Of a stretch of 11,548 nucleotides of DNA, positions 1 to 6,746 are shown one piece after another. The DNA comes from Clostridium sp. CAG:411 (GTDB lineage: Bacteria; Bacillota; Clostridia; Lachnospirales; Lachnospiraceae): assembly GCA_000437275.1 (NCBI GenBank), contig FR899702.1:446-11993 (forward strand), given 5' to 3'. Numbering within the stretch: the stretch's first letter is position 1; every line of letters begins with the position of its first letter. A program made the position numbers and the translations under genes. The notes under the pieces were generated by a model. That model worked only from the letters and a program-made list of their open reading frames with translations, ran no database searches and was not told the DNA's origin.

Positions 1-317
1 AAAAGGCGGTATTTACCGTTTTTCTGCACCTGCCGTAGCTATTTCTAGCATAATTGTAACTGATTATCGGCACAATGCAGGTCTGCAAGCCAAACAGTGG
101 AATAAAGAAAAAGGTCTGCACCTTATAATACAGCCCCAGTACCGTAACCGCTGCATCGGAAAATCCTGCAAGAATCATATTTAATGCTACAATATATACC
201 GTATAAAGGGCCTGCATTAAAATAGAAGGATACCCCAAAAAAAGCTGTCTCCAATGCCGTATCTTCTTTTTTCATCCAGTATTCCTCTTTTACACATTTT
301 TTCTGCAAGATTCCCAT
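1..317 (-). pseudogene. MATE-family efflux transporter fragment (frameshifted, N-terminal half absent)
   Basis: Reading leftwards, the minus strand first encodes MKKEDTALETAFFG and then, after a one-base shift at the T7/G4 homopolymer (about 233-243), continues with YPSILMQALYTVYIV, FSDAAVTVLGLYYKVQ and FIPLFGLQTCIVPIISYNYA up to the window edge. This is the pattern of the seventh and eighth transmembrane segments of MATE (NorM/MepA-like) sodium- or proton-coupled drug exporters. The first six segments are missing: the DNA just upstream is the acetyltransferase gene. A MATE protein is normally about 450 residues, so this piece cannot be functional even if the shift were a sequencing error, unless an upstream half exists elsewhere. 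The gene runs off the left edge, so the state of its 3' end is unknown. Family call is firm; pseudogene status is inferred from the frameshift and the missing N-terminus. Confidence 0.75.
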
Positions 318-343
318 CTCTTATTTGTAACCTTTCTCCCCTG

Positions 344-940
344 TTAGCCTTGTACTTTTCTGTCAAAACAGGTTTCCTTGTCTTTTTCTGTAATGGCACG
401 AATTACTTTACAAGGATTGCCTACTGCAACCGAGTTATCTGGAATGTCCTTTACGACTACGCTGCCGCCTCCGATCACTACATTGCTGCCAATCGTCACA
501 CCTGGCATCACCTGCACACCGGCTCCAATCCAAACATTATCCCCTACTGTAATCGGATAAGCATATTCCAGTCCTTGATTTCTTCTGTCAAAATCAATGG
601 GATGGCCTGCAGTATGAAAGCCACAATTCGGGGCAATAAACACATTATTTCCGAACGTAACCTTTGCACAATCCAGAATAACAGTGTTATGATTTGCAAA
701 GAAATTTTCTCCAATCTCAATGTTATATCCATAATCACACCAGAATGGAGAAACAATATAAAAGTCCCCATGAGTCTTTCCTAAAAGTTTTTTCATCACT
801 TTTTTCTGTCCTTCTACATCTGAGGGACGAAGCTGGTTGTAATCGTAACATAAATCCTTTGCCGCCACACGGTCTGCACTTAATTCCTCATAATTGGCAT
901 CATATAACATCTGTTTTAACATTTTTTCCTTCTCTGTCAT
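344..940 (-). CDS. maa: sugar O-acetyltransferase (maltose/galactoside acetyltransferase family)
   Basis: A 198-residue protein, the usual length for Maa/LacA/NodL-type enzymes, which move acetyl from acetyl-CoA to a sugar hydroxyl in the cytoplasm. Residues 3-56 form the N-terminal Mac domain (MTEKEKMLKQMLYDANYEEL...). Residues about 65-180 are a left-handed beta-helix with hexapeptide repeats such as IEIGEN, VTFGNN, ITVGDNVWIGAG, VTIGSNVVIGGG. The presumed catalytic His is H113 in TAGHP, matching His115 of E. coli LacA. The C-terminus keeps the typical VVVKDIPDNSVAVGNPCKVIR. The ATG at 940 has GGAGAG about 11 bases upstream and a promoter lies at 986-1014, so it is probably its own unit. 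Sugar acetyltransferases are thought to acetylate non-metabolised sugars; the true acceptor here is unknown. A second, broken relative lies at 7589-7824. Confidence 0.95.
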   Translation of the reverse strand: MTEKEKMLKQMLYDANYEELSADRVAAKDLCYDYNQLRPSDVEGQKKVMKKLLGKTHGDFYIVSPFWCDYGYNIEIGENFFANHNTVILDCAKVTFGNNVFIAPNCGFHTAGHPIDFDRRNQGLEYAYPITVGDNVWIGAGVQVMPGVTIGSNVVIGGGSVVVKDIPDNSVAVGNPCKVIRAITEKDKETCFDRKVQG

Positions 941-985
941 AAATAATTCTCTCCATTACATTCCATTTTCGTTTTCTCAATCCTA

Positions 986-1014
986 AAAATAATATATCTA
1001 TTGGCAAATGTCAA
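986..1014 (-). promoter_or_regulatory. Predicted sigma-A-type promoter for the acetyltransferase gene
   Basis: On the minus strand a perfect -35 TTGACA (1009-1014) is followed after 17 bases by TATTTT (986-991, four of six matches to TATAAT). Transcription would start near 979, about 40 bases before the ATG at 940. No other good promoter was seen in this gap. Confidence 0.6.
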
Positions 1015-1076
1015 TTCCTTATAACATCCGCTTCCCTTTTTACTTTTGATAATGAATTTGGCAATTATCTGAAAAC

Positions 1077-1100
1077 AAAAAAAGAACCCATACAAGGTCT
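1077..1100 (-). terminator. Probable Rho-independent terminator of the bgl-HAD operon
   Basis: About 32 bases after the stop of the last HAD gene, the minus strand has AGACC TTGTAT GGGTTCT followed by an unbroken T-run and another TTTT. The stem is short (five pairs with a bulge), but the U-tract is strong and the position fits the end of the operon. Confidence 0.5.
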
Positions 1101-1131
1101 GGAAATCCATTCCTTATAAGGATTCTTCGTC

Positions 1132-1962
1132 TTACAATAATCCCAATTTTTCAAATGCCTTCTGCAAGCCATCCTTTTCCACCGTATCGGTGATATAATC
1201 TGCCATTTCTTTTATTTCCGTACCACCATTTCCCATCGCTACACCATAGGAACAATACTCCAACATAGGAATGTCTATCTTTGCATCACCAAACGCAATG
1301 GTTTGTTCTTTTGTTGCACCAATGTATTGCAACAATACATCTATGGCATGGGCCTTCGTTATATTTTTTACCCCCATATCGCCAAATAGTGCTTTTTCGC
1401 CGACGCCACCCCATGTTCCATGCTGAAGATTTGGAAAGCGTGCCATGGCATCTGTATGATCCTGATATGTTTTTAATACATAACTTATTTTATTTAAGTC
1501 ATCCCGATACAATTCGCCATCAAAAATCATTTCCGGGAATACATCACGTGCGGTCAGATGGGTAGCATCTCTACCCTTTTGTGCGCTGTATGCCCGAATT
1601 GCAGGCAATGCTTCCGTCTCAAACTTTTCGCTGGCAAACAATCCATTGTTACTCTCCAGATAAAACTCCAGATTTCTTTCATGAAGCCAGTCTACGATTT
1701 CTCGACATTCTTCTTCGGTGATTTTCTGATGTATCACAACTTGATTCTGATATTCTACATAGCTGCCGTTTCCGCCAATCATGCCGTCAATGCCAATATC
1801 CCAGATATCCTCGTATACCTCTGCCCGACTACGCCCGGTACAGATAAACACCAGATTTCCCAATTCTCTCGTTCTTCGGATTGCTTCCACTGCTGATTTT
1901 GGCAAATGATTTTCATAGTCCACCAAAGTACCATCCACATCTAAAAACAAAATCTTTTTCAC
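1132..1962 (-). CDS. Cof-type HAD-superfamily phosphatase (downstream copy)
   Basis: A 276-residue cytoplasmic Cof/YbjI-type (class IIB cap) HAD hydrolase. Motif I is DVDGT with nucleophile D8 and acid/base D10; motif II is CTGRS (T42); motif III is the Lys in NITKAHAI (K203); motif IV is GDAKID (D226, D230). Most Cof proteins have Asn at the fifth position of motif IV (GDGxND); here it is Ile229, though both acidic residues remain. Such enzymes use Mg2+ to remove phosphate from sugar phosphates or cofactors. The start is GTG at 1962, chosen because AAGGAGGTG lies seven bases upstream and MKKILFLDVDGT is the typical N-terminus. It is the last gene of the operon, 23 bases after a second HAD gene. 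The operon suggests a hexose-phosphate or glucoside-phosphate substrate, which is inference. Confidence 0.93.
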   Translation of the reverse strand: MKKILFLDVDGTLVDYENHLPKSAVEAIRRTRELGNLVFICTGRSRAEVYEDIWDIGIDGMIGGNGSYVEYQNQVVIHQKITEEECREIVDWLHERNLEFYLESNNGLFASEKFETEALPAIRAYSAQKGRDATHLTARDVFPEMIFDGELYRDDLNKISYVLKTYQDHTDAMARFPNLQHGTWGGVGEKALFGDMGVKNITKAHAIDVLLQYIGATKEQTIAFGDAKIDIPMLEYCSYGVAMGNGGTEIKEMADYITDTVEKDGLQKAFEKLGLL

Positions 1963-1985
1963 ACAGCCACCTCCTTGCCCGCTTG

Positions 1986-2801
1986 TTAATCAATCAGCCC
2001 TAATTTTTGCATGGCATAGGCAATTCCACCTTCGTTCACAGGCTTTGTAACAAAATCGGCTATCTTTTTTAGCTCTTCTCTAGCATTTCCCATTGCTACA
2101 CCTACTCCAGCATACGCAATCATATCCAGATCGTTTGGTCCATCTCCAAAAGCAATGGTATCGGCTACATCCATATGCAACTGTTCCATATATTTCTGCA
2201 TTCCCAGAGACTTATTGATATTTTTTACAGTAATCTCGCCACTGTCTTCTACCGGGTCCTCAAAACTGGATGCTGTAATATCACAGGAATCTTGCAATGC
2301 CTCGGCAACTTTTGCAACTGGCCAGGAAGAACGGTAATACAACATTTTTTCAATGTTTTTGTATTCGGACAAATCTTCTGTCAGCTCGTAATCTCCCATA
2401 ATGCGCGCAATCATGTCCATGCCAATTCCCTGTGCCCTGAATTTATGCAAAAGATACGTTTCACATTCCTCACTTAAAATCAGATTGTGTTCCGTCATAG
2501 CGGCTACCACACCACCTGCTTTGGAAATCACATCTACTGCCTCTTTTATGGTATCTTCCTGCATAAAATGTTCATAAATTACCTGCCCGTTTTGCTCCAC
2601 ATAAGCTCCCGCTGCTCCTACATAGCCATCAAACAATTCAAACAGTTCGGGATATACCTGATATTTTGACCTGCCAGAACAGATTACCAGTTCATGCCCC
2701 TTTTTACGTGCCTGACGCAACGCACTAAGCGTCGAGTCAGGCATATGTCCTGTAAAATCGTACAAAGTTCCGTCTATATCGAAAAACAAAACCTTTTTCA
2801 T
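1986..2801 (-). CDS. Cof-type HAD-superfamily phosphatase (upstream copy)
   Basis: A 271-residue Cof-type HAD hydrolase with all four motifs in standard form: DIDGT (D8, D10), CSGRS (S42), a motif III Lys near residue 197 in VKNINKSLG, and GDGPND (D220, N223, D224). The cap domain between residues about 85 and 185 differs clearly from that of the next gene, although both N-termini share the MKK-x-LF-x-D-x-DGTL-x-D pattern, GRS and the C-terminal GVAMGN block. They are therefore diverged paralogues rather than a recent duplication. The ATG at 2801 is preceded by AAAGGAG, which overlaps the stop of the glucosidase gene; the 17-base gap implies co-transcription and probably translational coupling. 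Likely dephosphorylates a phosphorylated sugar or intermediate produced by the PTS pathway; substrate not readable from sequence. Confidence 0.94.
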   Translation of the reverse strand: MKKVLFFDIDGTLYDFTGHMPDSTLSALRQARKKGHELVICSGRSKYQVYPELFELFDGYVGAAGAYVEQNGQVIYEHFMQEDTIKEAVDVISKAGGVVAAMTEHNLILSEECETYLLHKFRAQGIGMDMIARIMGDYELTEDLSEYKNIEKMLYYRSSWPVAKVAEALQDSCDITASSFEDPVEDSGEITVKNINKSLGMQKYMEQLHMDVADTIAFGDGPNDLDMIAYAGVGVAMGNAREELKKIADFVTKPVNEGGIAYAMQKLGLID

Positions 2802-2818
2802 AGTTCTAAACTGCTCCT

Positions 2819-4255
2819 TTACAAAACCTCTCCATTGGTTTCAATTACTTTTTGATACCAGAAGAAGGAATCTTTCTTTCTACGTTTCAAATCACCGGTT
2901 CCATCGTCATACTTGTCCACATATACCAAACCATAACGTTTTGCCATTTCTCCGGTTGATGCAGATACTACGTCAATCCAGCCCCATGGAGTATATCCTA
3001 TAAGGTCTACCCCATCCTTCACAGCCTCTTCCATTTCTTTAATATGCTGACGCAGATAGTCGATTCGATAGGTGTCGTGAATACTTCCATCCTCTTCCAG
3101 TGTATCATACGCACCAAGACCATTTTCCACAACCATAAGTGGAATCTGATAACGGGCATACAATTCATTTAAGGTATAACGAAGTCCCTGTGGATCAATC
3201 TGCCATCCCCAATCACTGGCTTTCAGATATGGATTTTTCACACCACTGATTAAGTTTCCACCTGCTGCATTTTTCTCCTTATCAGCCGTAATGCAGCTTG
3301 ACATATAATAGCTGAATGTATAAAAGTCCACTTTACCTGCAAGAAGAATTTCGTCATCCCCTGCTTCTTTTTGAATGATAATTCCATTTTCTTCAAAGAA
3401 ACGTTTTGCATAGTATGGATAGGCACCTCTTACATGAATGTCTGAAGCAAACCAGTTCATATTTTGCATTTCCTTCTGACAGGCAATCACATCATCTGGA
3501 TTGCAAGTCATTGGATACATGGTTGCAAAAATACACATATTTCCCATCTTAAACTGTGGATAGTTCTCATGGGCATATTTTACAGCCATAGCACTTGCTA
3601 CAAATTGGTGATGCAATGCCTGATACCGTTCCTGCTTATGATCCGGAACTTCTGTAATCGGACCTTCATATCCCTGTATCGTGCCAAGAGAAAGTACAGA
3701 ACCCATTGGCATTGTACCAGAATTGATTTCATTAAAGGTAAGCCAGTATTTTACCTTATCCTGATAACGGTCAAAAATTGCTTTACAATAATTCATATAA
3801 TACGTGATGCATTTTCTAGATGCCCAGCCATTGAACTGTTCCACCAGTGCATATGGCATTTCATAATGAGAAATGGTAACCAGCGGCTCAATTCCCACTT
3901 TATTTAATTCGTCAAATACCGCATCATAAAAGGCAAGTCCCGCCTCGTTTGGTTCCTCTTCCATACCCGTTGGAAAAATTCGAGTCCAGTTAATGGACAT
4001 ACGAAATACTTTAAATCCCATTTCATGAGCAAGGGCAATGTCCTCTTTATAGTGATGATAAAAATCGGTTGCTTCTCGACTTGGATACAGTGTACCCTCC
4101 TCAAAATCCTTTGTAATTCTCTTTGGTGTTGTATGAGATCCATTGGTACAGTGATCAGATACAGAAGCACCTTTTCCATCTACGTCCCATGCTCCTTCAT
4201 ATTGGTTGGCAGCAGTTGCACCGCCCCACAAAAAATCTTTTCTAAACACGCTCAT
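2819..4255 (-). CDS. bglA: 6-phospho-beta-glucosidase, glycoside hydrolase family 1
   Basis: A 478-residue GH1 (beta/alpha)8-barrel enzyme that splits PTS-imported phosphorylated beta-glucosides such as cellobiose-6-phosphate or aryl-beta-glucoside-6-phosphate into glucose-6-phosphate and glucose or aglycone. FLWGGATAANQYEG at the N-terminus is the GH1 signature. The acid/base Glu is E176 in TFNEIN and the nucleophile is E377 in VVENGLG. Near the C-terminus, SASTGEMAKRYGLVYVD (431-447) supplies the Ser/Lys/Tyr group (S431 or S433, K439, Y441) that binds the sugar 6-phosphate and separates this group from plain beta-glucosidases. I chose the ATG at 4255 because AAAGGAAGG lies seven bases before it and MSVFRKDFLWGG is the family N-terminus; a TTG 14 codons upstream has no ribosome site. 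It sits between the PTS gene and two HAD genes. Confidence 0.97.
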   Translation of the reverse strand: MSVFRKDFLWGGATAANQYEGAWDVDGKGASVSDHCTNGSHTTPKRITKDFEEGTLYPSREATDFYHHYKEDIALAHEMGFKVFRMSINWTRIFPTGMEEEPNEAGLAFYDAVFDELNKVGIEPLVTISHYEMPYALVEQFNGWASRKCITYYMNYCKAIFDRYQDKVKYWLTFNEINSGTMPMGSVLSLGTIQGYEGPITEVPDHKQERYQALHHQFVASAMAVKYAHENYPQFKMGNMCIFATMYPMTCNPDDVIACQKEMQNMNWFASDIHVRGAYPYYAKRFFEENGIIIQKEAGDDEILLAGKVDFYTFSYYMSSCITADKEKNAAGGNLISGVKNPYLKASDWGWQIDPQGLRYTLNELYARYQIPLMVVENGLGAYDTLEEDGSIHDTYRIDYLRQHIKEMEEAVKDGVDLIGYTPWGWIDVVSASTGEMAKRYGLVYVDKYDDGTGDLKRRKKDSFFWYQKVIETNGEVL

Positions 4256-4320
4256 ACTGTAACCTTCCTTTCTATACTGTTCTTTTGGAACTTGCAAAAC
4301 TTAATCTATTCTAAGACCTA

Positions 4321-4477
4321 TTGTACAAAATTTATATATCAACGCAAGGCACGCTCTCGCTGCCCGACACTCGTAGCGGTACATAAGGCACCAAAATACG
4401 GTGCCAAAGTACCAATACGGTGCCAAAGTACCGACGGTGTCAGAAGCACCTTGCTTATGATATATAAATTCGCACAA
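4321..4477 (-). repeat. Imperfect long inverted-repeat element (MITE-like or structured RNA) between PTS and glucosidase genes
   Basis: The gap between the two genes (4256-4546) is mostly filled by a nested palindrome. Outer arms match perfectly over 13 bases (AATTTATATATCA at 4329-4341 against TGATATATAAATT at 4458-4470) and more loosely outwards to about 4321 and 4477. Moving inwards, further pairing blocks are GCAAGG/CCTTGC (4344-4349, 4449-4454), GACAC/GTGTC (4366-4370, 4437-4441), GGTAC/GTACC (4378-4382, 4428-4432) and GGCACC/GGTGCC (4387-4392 with 4400-4405 or 4419-4424). The interior is more GC-rich than its surroundings. No transposase and no clear target duplication were seen. In RNA it would form a large hairpin inside the operon transcript. 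Whether it is a non-autonomous mobile element or a regulatory RNA cannot be settled here. Confidence 0.7.
4395..4432. repeat. Two perfect tandem copies of a 19-bp unit
   Basis: AATACGGTGCCAAAGTACC occurs at 4395-4413 and again at 4414-4432 with no mismatch, inside the apex of the inverted-repeat element. Each copy contains a GGTGCC that can pair with the single GGCACC at 4387-4392, so the duplication gives two alternative apical hairpins. Confidence 0.9.
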
Positions 4478-4546
4478 GTGAAATATAATATTTTTAGAGT
4501 TTCGCAATTACCTATATATCTGTTTTGTCCATATCACTTATCTAAA

Positions 4547-6451
4547 CTATAGTATGTGAATCAGCATATCTCCAGAAGCTACCTCCTGTGCCTCTGTTGG
4601 AAGCACTTCTGTATAATCATTTGTGTTAGCTATAATAACCGGAGTGGTTAGAGGGTAACCCGCCTCTTTAATCTTTTGCATATCAAATTCTAACAATAGG
4701 TCGCCTTTTTTCACTCTGTCGCCCTGTTTCTTTGCAGGTGTAAATCCATCTCCGTTCATTTTTACAGTATCCATACCTACATGAATTAGGATTTCAACCC
4801 CTGCATCCGAAGTAATTCCAATGGCATGTCCCGTTGGGAAGAAGGTAGAGATTTCTCCATCTGCTGGTGCATACACCTTACCTTCCTTTGGTTCAATGGC
4901 TACTCCTTTTCCCAATGCTTCTGATGCAAATGCTTCATCTTTTACCTGGGAAAGTGGAACCACAGTTCCATGGATTGGTGCCACGATTGTTTTATCTGTA
5001 GTATTGTTTCCAACTGTGCTGTTTTCTTTCCCTGTTGCTGCATCCTTTTTATCATCTTTATAGAAAACTAATTCTAATACAAATGCTACAATGACACAGA
5101 TGATTGATACAACGATTCCAATAATCATAGGATGAATATCCTTTGTATCTGGGCTAATGAACATAGTATAAGAGAATACACCCATACCAGCCATCTGATA
5201 ATCCTTTACGCCCAATGCACACAATACTGCACCTGCTATACCAGCTACCGCACAAGTTCTAAAAAATGGTGCTTTTTTAGGAAGCGTAATACCATAAATA
5301 GCTGGTTCTGTTACACCTGCTATACCAGAAATAATTGCTGGTGGACAAAGTCGTTTTAACTTTGCATCTTTTGATTTTACCATAATACCAAGACAAGCTC
5401 CTGTCTGTGCAAAAGTTGTACCAAGCATTGCAGTAAGAATAACCTCACCGATCAGTAATCCATTTCCGTCTACCAATGTCATATTGGAAAGTGCAATTGG
5501 AACAAGTGCCCAATGTAATCCGAACATAACTAAAATCTGCCAGAAGAAACCAACCAAAAGTCCCATAAGGATTGGACTAAATGCATTAACAGACTCAAAT
5601 GCCATTCCAAGATACTTTGATATTTCAGAAGTTACTGGTCCGATTACTAACAATGTCAAACAAATTGTAATCGTACAGGTAATCAATGGCACTGCAAATA
5701 TTTTAATGGCATCTGGAATATATTTTTTATATAATCTTTCAAACCATGCCGCAAATGCTACCGCACAGATTACTGGAAGTACGGTGCTTGTATAGTTTCC
5801 GGTAGATGGTGCGATTACCGGAATGCCAAACAATCTGGAAATATCATAGGTTCCATTATTTAACATATATGGTGAAACCAATGCCAGTCCGATTACCAGA
5901 CCTTCCATCTCCGGCAACTTAAACTTCTTTGCAGCCGAAAAACCTAAAATAACCGGAAGGAAATAGAATGCTACATCACCTATACCATACAGTATATTGT
6001 AGGTTCCTCCCGCACCATTTACTAAACCAATTGCTTCAAATAATGACATAAAACCTTTTAAAATACCGCAGGCACACAACACTCCTAAAAATGGTGAGAA
6101 CACACCTGTAATAATCCCTACAAATGCATCAAATAATCCCTGTTTTTCTTTTGGACCGTCCTCCGCTTCGTCATCCCCCGCCTTCAGAGATTTACTTTCC
6201 AGATGACCTACCGAAACAACCGAATCAAATACATCTGGTACATGATTTCCGATTACAACCATGTACTGTCCGCCCGACTGTACTACCGTAACAATACCAT
6301 CCGTATTTTTTAATACGTCTGTGTTTGCCTTCGACTCATCTTTCAACTTAAATCTCAATCTTGTTACACAATGTGTGATACTGGTGATATTGTCTTTACC
6401 ACCTACATTCTGGATAATAATTCTTGATAAACCATCATATTTACTAGCCAT
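4547..6451 (-). CDS. bglP: PTS beta-glucoside transporter, fused IIBCA
   Basis: A 634-residue membrane protein of the glucose-sucrose PTS family that imports and phosphorylates beta-glucosides using phosphate passed from HPr. The IIB domain (about 1-85) has the phospho-cysteine C28 in ITHCVTRLRF. The IIC domain (about 105-465) has multiple transmembrane segments and the substrate-loop motif GVTEPAIYGITLP (379-391). After a polar linker (465-488), IIA (489-634) has H542 in TGHAIG and the phospho-accepting H557 in ILIHVGMDTV. All three domains look intact and the length is normal for BglP/BglF. The ATG at 6451 was chosen because AAAGGAGGT sits seven bases before it; an alternative start eight codons upstream lacks a site. 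It is the first gene of the operon. The GH1 partner supports beta-glucoside specificity over trehalose or sucrose. Confidence 0.96.
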   Translation of the reverse strand: MASKYDGLSRIIIQNVGGKDNITSITHCVTRLRFKLKDESKANTDVLKNTDGIVTVVQSGGQYMVVIGNHVPDVFDSVVSVGHLESKSLKAGDDEAEDGPKEKQGLFDAFVGIITGVFSPFLGVLCACGILKGFMSLFEAIGLVNGAGGTYNILYGIGDVAFYFLPVILGFSAAKKFKLPEMEGLVIGLALVSPYMLNNGTYDISRLFGIPVIAPSTGNYTSTVLPVICAVAFAAWFERLYKKYIPDAIKIFAVPLITCTITICLTLLVIGPVTSEISKYLGMAFESVNAFSPILMGLLVGFFWQILVMFGLHWALVPIALSNMTLVDGNGLLIGEVILTAMLGTTFAQTGACLGIMVKSKDAKLKRLCPPAIISGIAGVTEPAIYGITLPKKAPFFRTCAVAGIAGAVLCALGVKDYQMAGMGVFSYTMFISPDTKDIHPMIIGIVVSIICVIVAFVLELVFYKDDKKDAATGKENSTVGNNTTDKTIVAPIHGTVVPLSQVKDEAFASEALGKGVAIEPKEGKVYAPADGEISTFFPTGHAIGITSDAGVEILIHVGMDTVKMNGDGFTPAKKQGDRVKKGDLLLEFDMQKIKEAGYPLTTPVIIANTNDYTEVLPTEAQEVASGDMLIHIL

Positions 6452-6493
6452 AATGTTACCTCCTTTCGCATACACCGTATACCCTTCATCCTA

Positions 6494-6507
6494 CTTGTTT
6501 AAACAAG
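6494..6507. promoter_or_regulatory. Operator palindrome 1 (CTTGTTTAAACAAG)
   Basis: A perfect 14-bp palindrome located roughly 10-23 bases downstream of the predicted operon start site, in the early untranslated leader of the PTS gene. It is identical to the copy at 6534-6547. Presumed binding site for the divergently encoded GntR-family repressor, by repetition and position. Confidence 0.8.
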
Positions 6508-6523
6508 CATCTTTTCTACCCTT

Positions 6524-6552
6524 ATCGTAGCACCTTGTTTAAACAAGTTCAA
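6524..6552 (-). promoter_or_regulatory. Predicted promoter of the bgl-HAD operon
   Basis: On the minus strand TTGAAC (6547-6552) and TACGAT (6524-6529) are separated by exactly 17 bases, and almost the whole spacer is the operator palindrome at 6534-6547. A repressor bound there would block RNA polymerase. Expected start site is near 6517, giving a leader of about 65 bases before the ATG at 6451. Confidence 0.65.
6534..6547. promoter_or_regulatory. Operator palindrome 2, inside the operon promoter
   Basis: A second perfect CTTGTTTAAACAAG, occupying the -35/-10 spacer of the predicted minus-strand promoter. It lies 40 bases (about four helical turns) from copy 1, centre to centre, which would allow two dimers to bind on the same DNA face. 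Confidence 0.82.
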
Positions 6553-6614
6553 CTATTTTTCATTACTTTTTTCATTTTTGGCATTCTGTTTAGAAATAAA
6601 GCTTGAGTTTGTAT

Positions 6615-6650
6615 AAGATGCACAACTTGTTCAAACAAGTTATACATCTT
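6615..6650. promoter_or_regulatory. Operator palindrome 3, extended 36-bp version upstream of gntR
   Basis: The core AACTTGTTCAAACAAGTT (6624-6641) is nearly the same as the other two copies and is embedded in a longer imperfect palindrome, AAGATG at 6615-6620 matching CATCTT at 6645-6650, with only two arm mismatches. It ends 11 bases before the -35 of the gntR promoter and lies upstream of the operon promoter, so it may serve autoregulation or looping to copies 1 and 2. Confidence 0.78.
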
Positions 6651-6661
6651 GAAAGAAGCAT

Positions 6662-6690
6662 TTGAAAATATTGGGAAATTAGCATATAAT
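6662..6690 (+). promoter_or_regulatory. Predicted promoter of the GntR-family regulator gene
   Basis: TTGAAA (6662-6667), a 17-base spacer, then a perfect TATAAT (6685-6690). Transcription would start near 6697, about 50 bases before the chosen ATG at 6747. The core promoter does not overlap an operator; the nearest one ends at 6650. Confidence 0.7.
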
Positions 6691-6746
6691 CACCTATAGA
6701 ATACGCAATTATCGAAACGATGCATGGGAAAACAGGAGAAACAGAT

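Noticed and set aside
1014..1121. ATTCCTTATAA occurring twice (1014-1024, 1109-1119), the second within the palindrome CCTTATAAGG
   Set aside because: Short and A+T-rich; expected by chance in such DNA, and not placed at a promoter core.
4256..4297. TTG start adding 14 residues to the glucosidase
   Set aside because: The ATG at 4255 has a strong AAAGGAAGG and gives the family N-terminus; the TTG has no ribosome site.
4395..4432. Possible CRISPR repeats
   Set aside because: The two 19-bp copies are directly adjacent with no spacer, and no cas genes are present.
4301..4507. 68-codon minus-strand open frame between the PTS and glucosidase genes
   Set aside because: It lies wholly inside the inverted-repeat element, has low-complexity, Cys-rich translation without a recognised domain, and no ribosome site near its start.
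4256..4546. BglG/LicT-type antiterminator target upstream of the glucosidase or PTS gene
   Set aside because: No antiterminator protein is encoded in the window, and the hairpins seen do not have the anti-terminator/terminator overlap with a U-tract; the locus has a GntR regulator instead.
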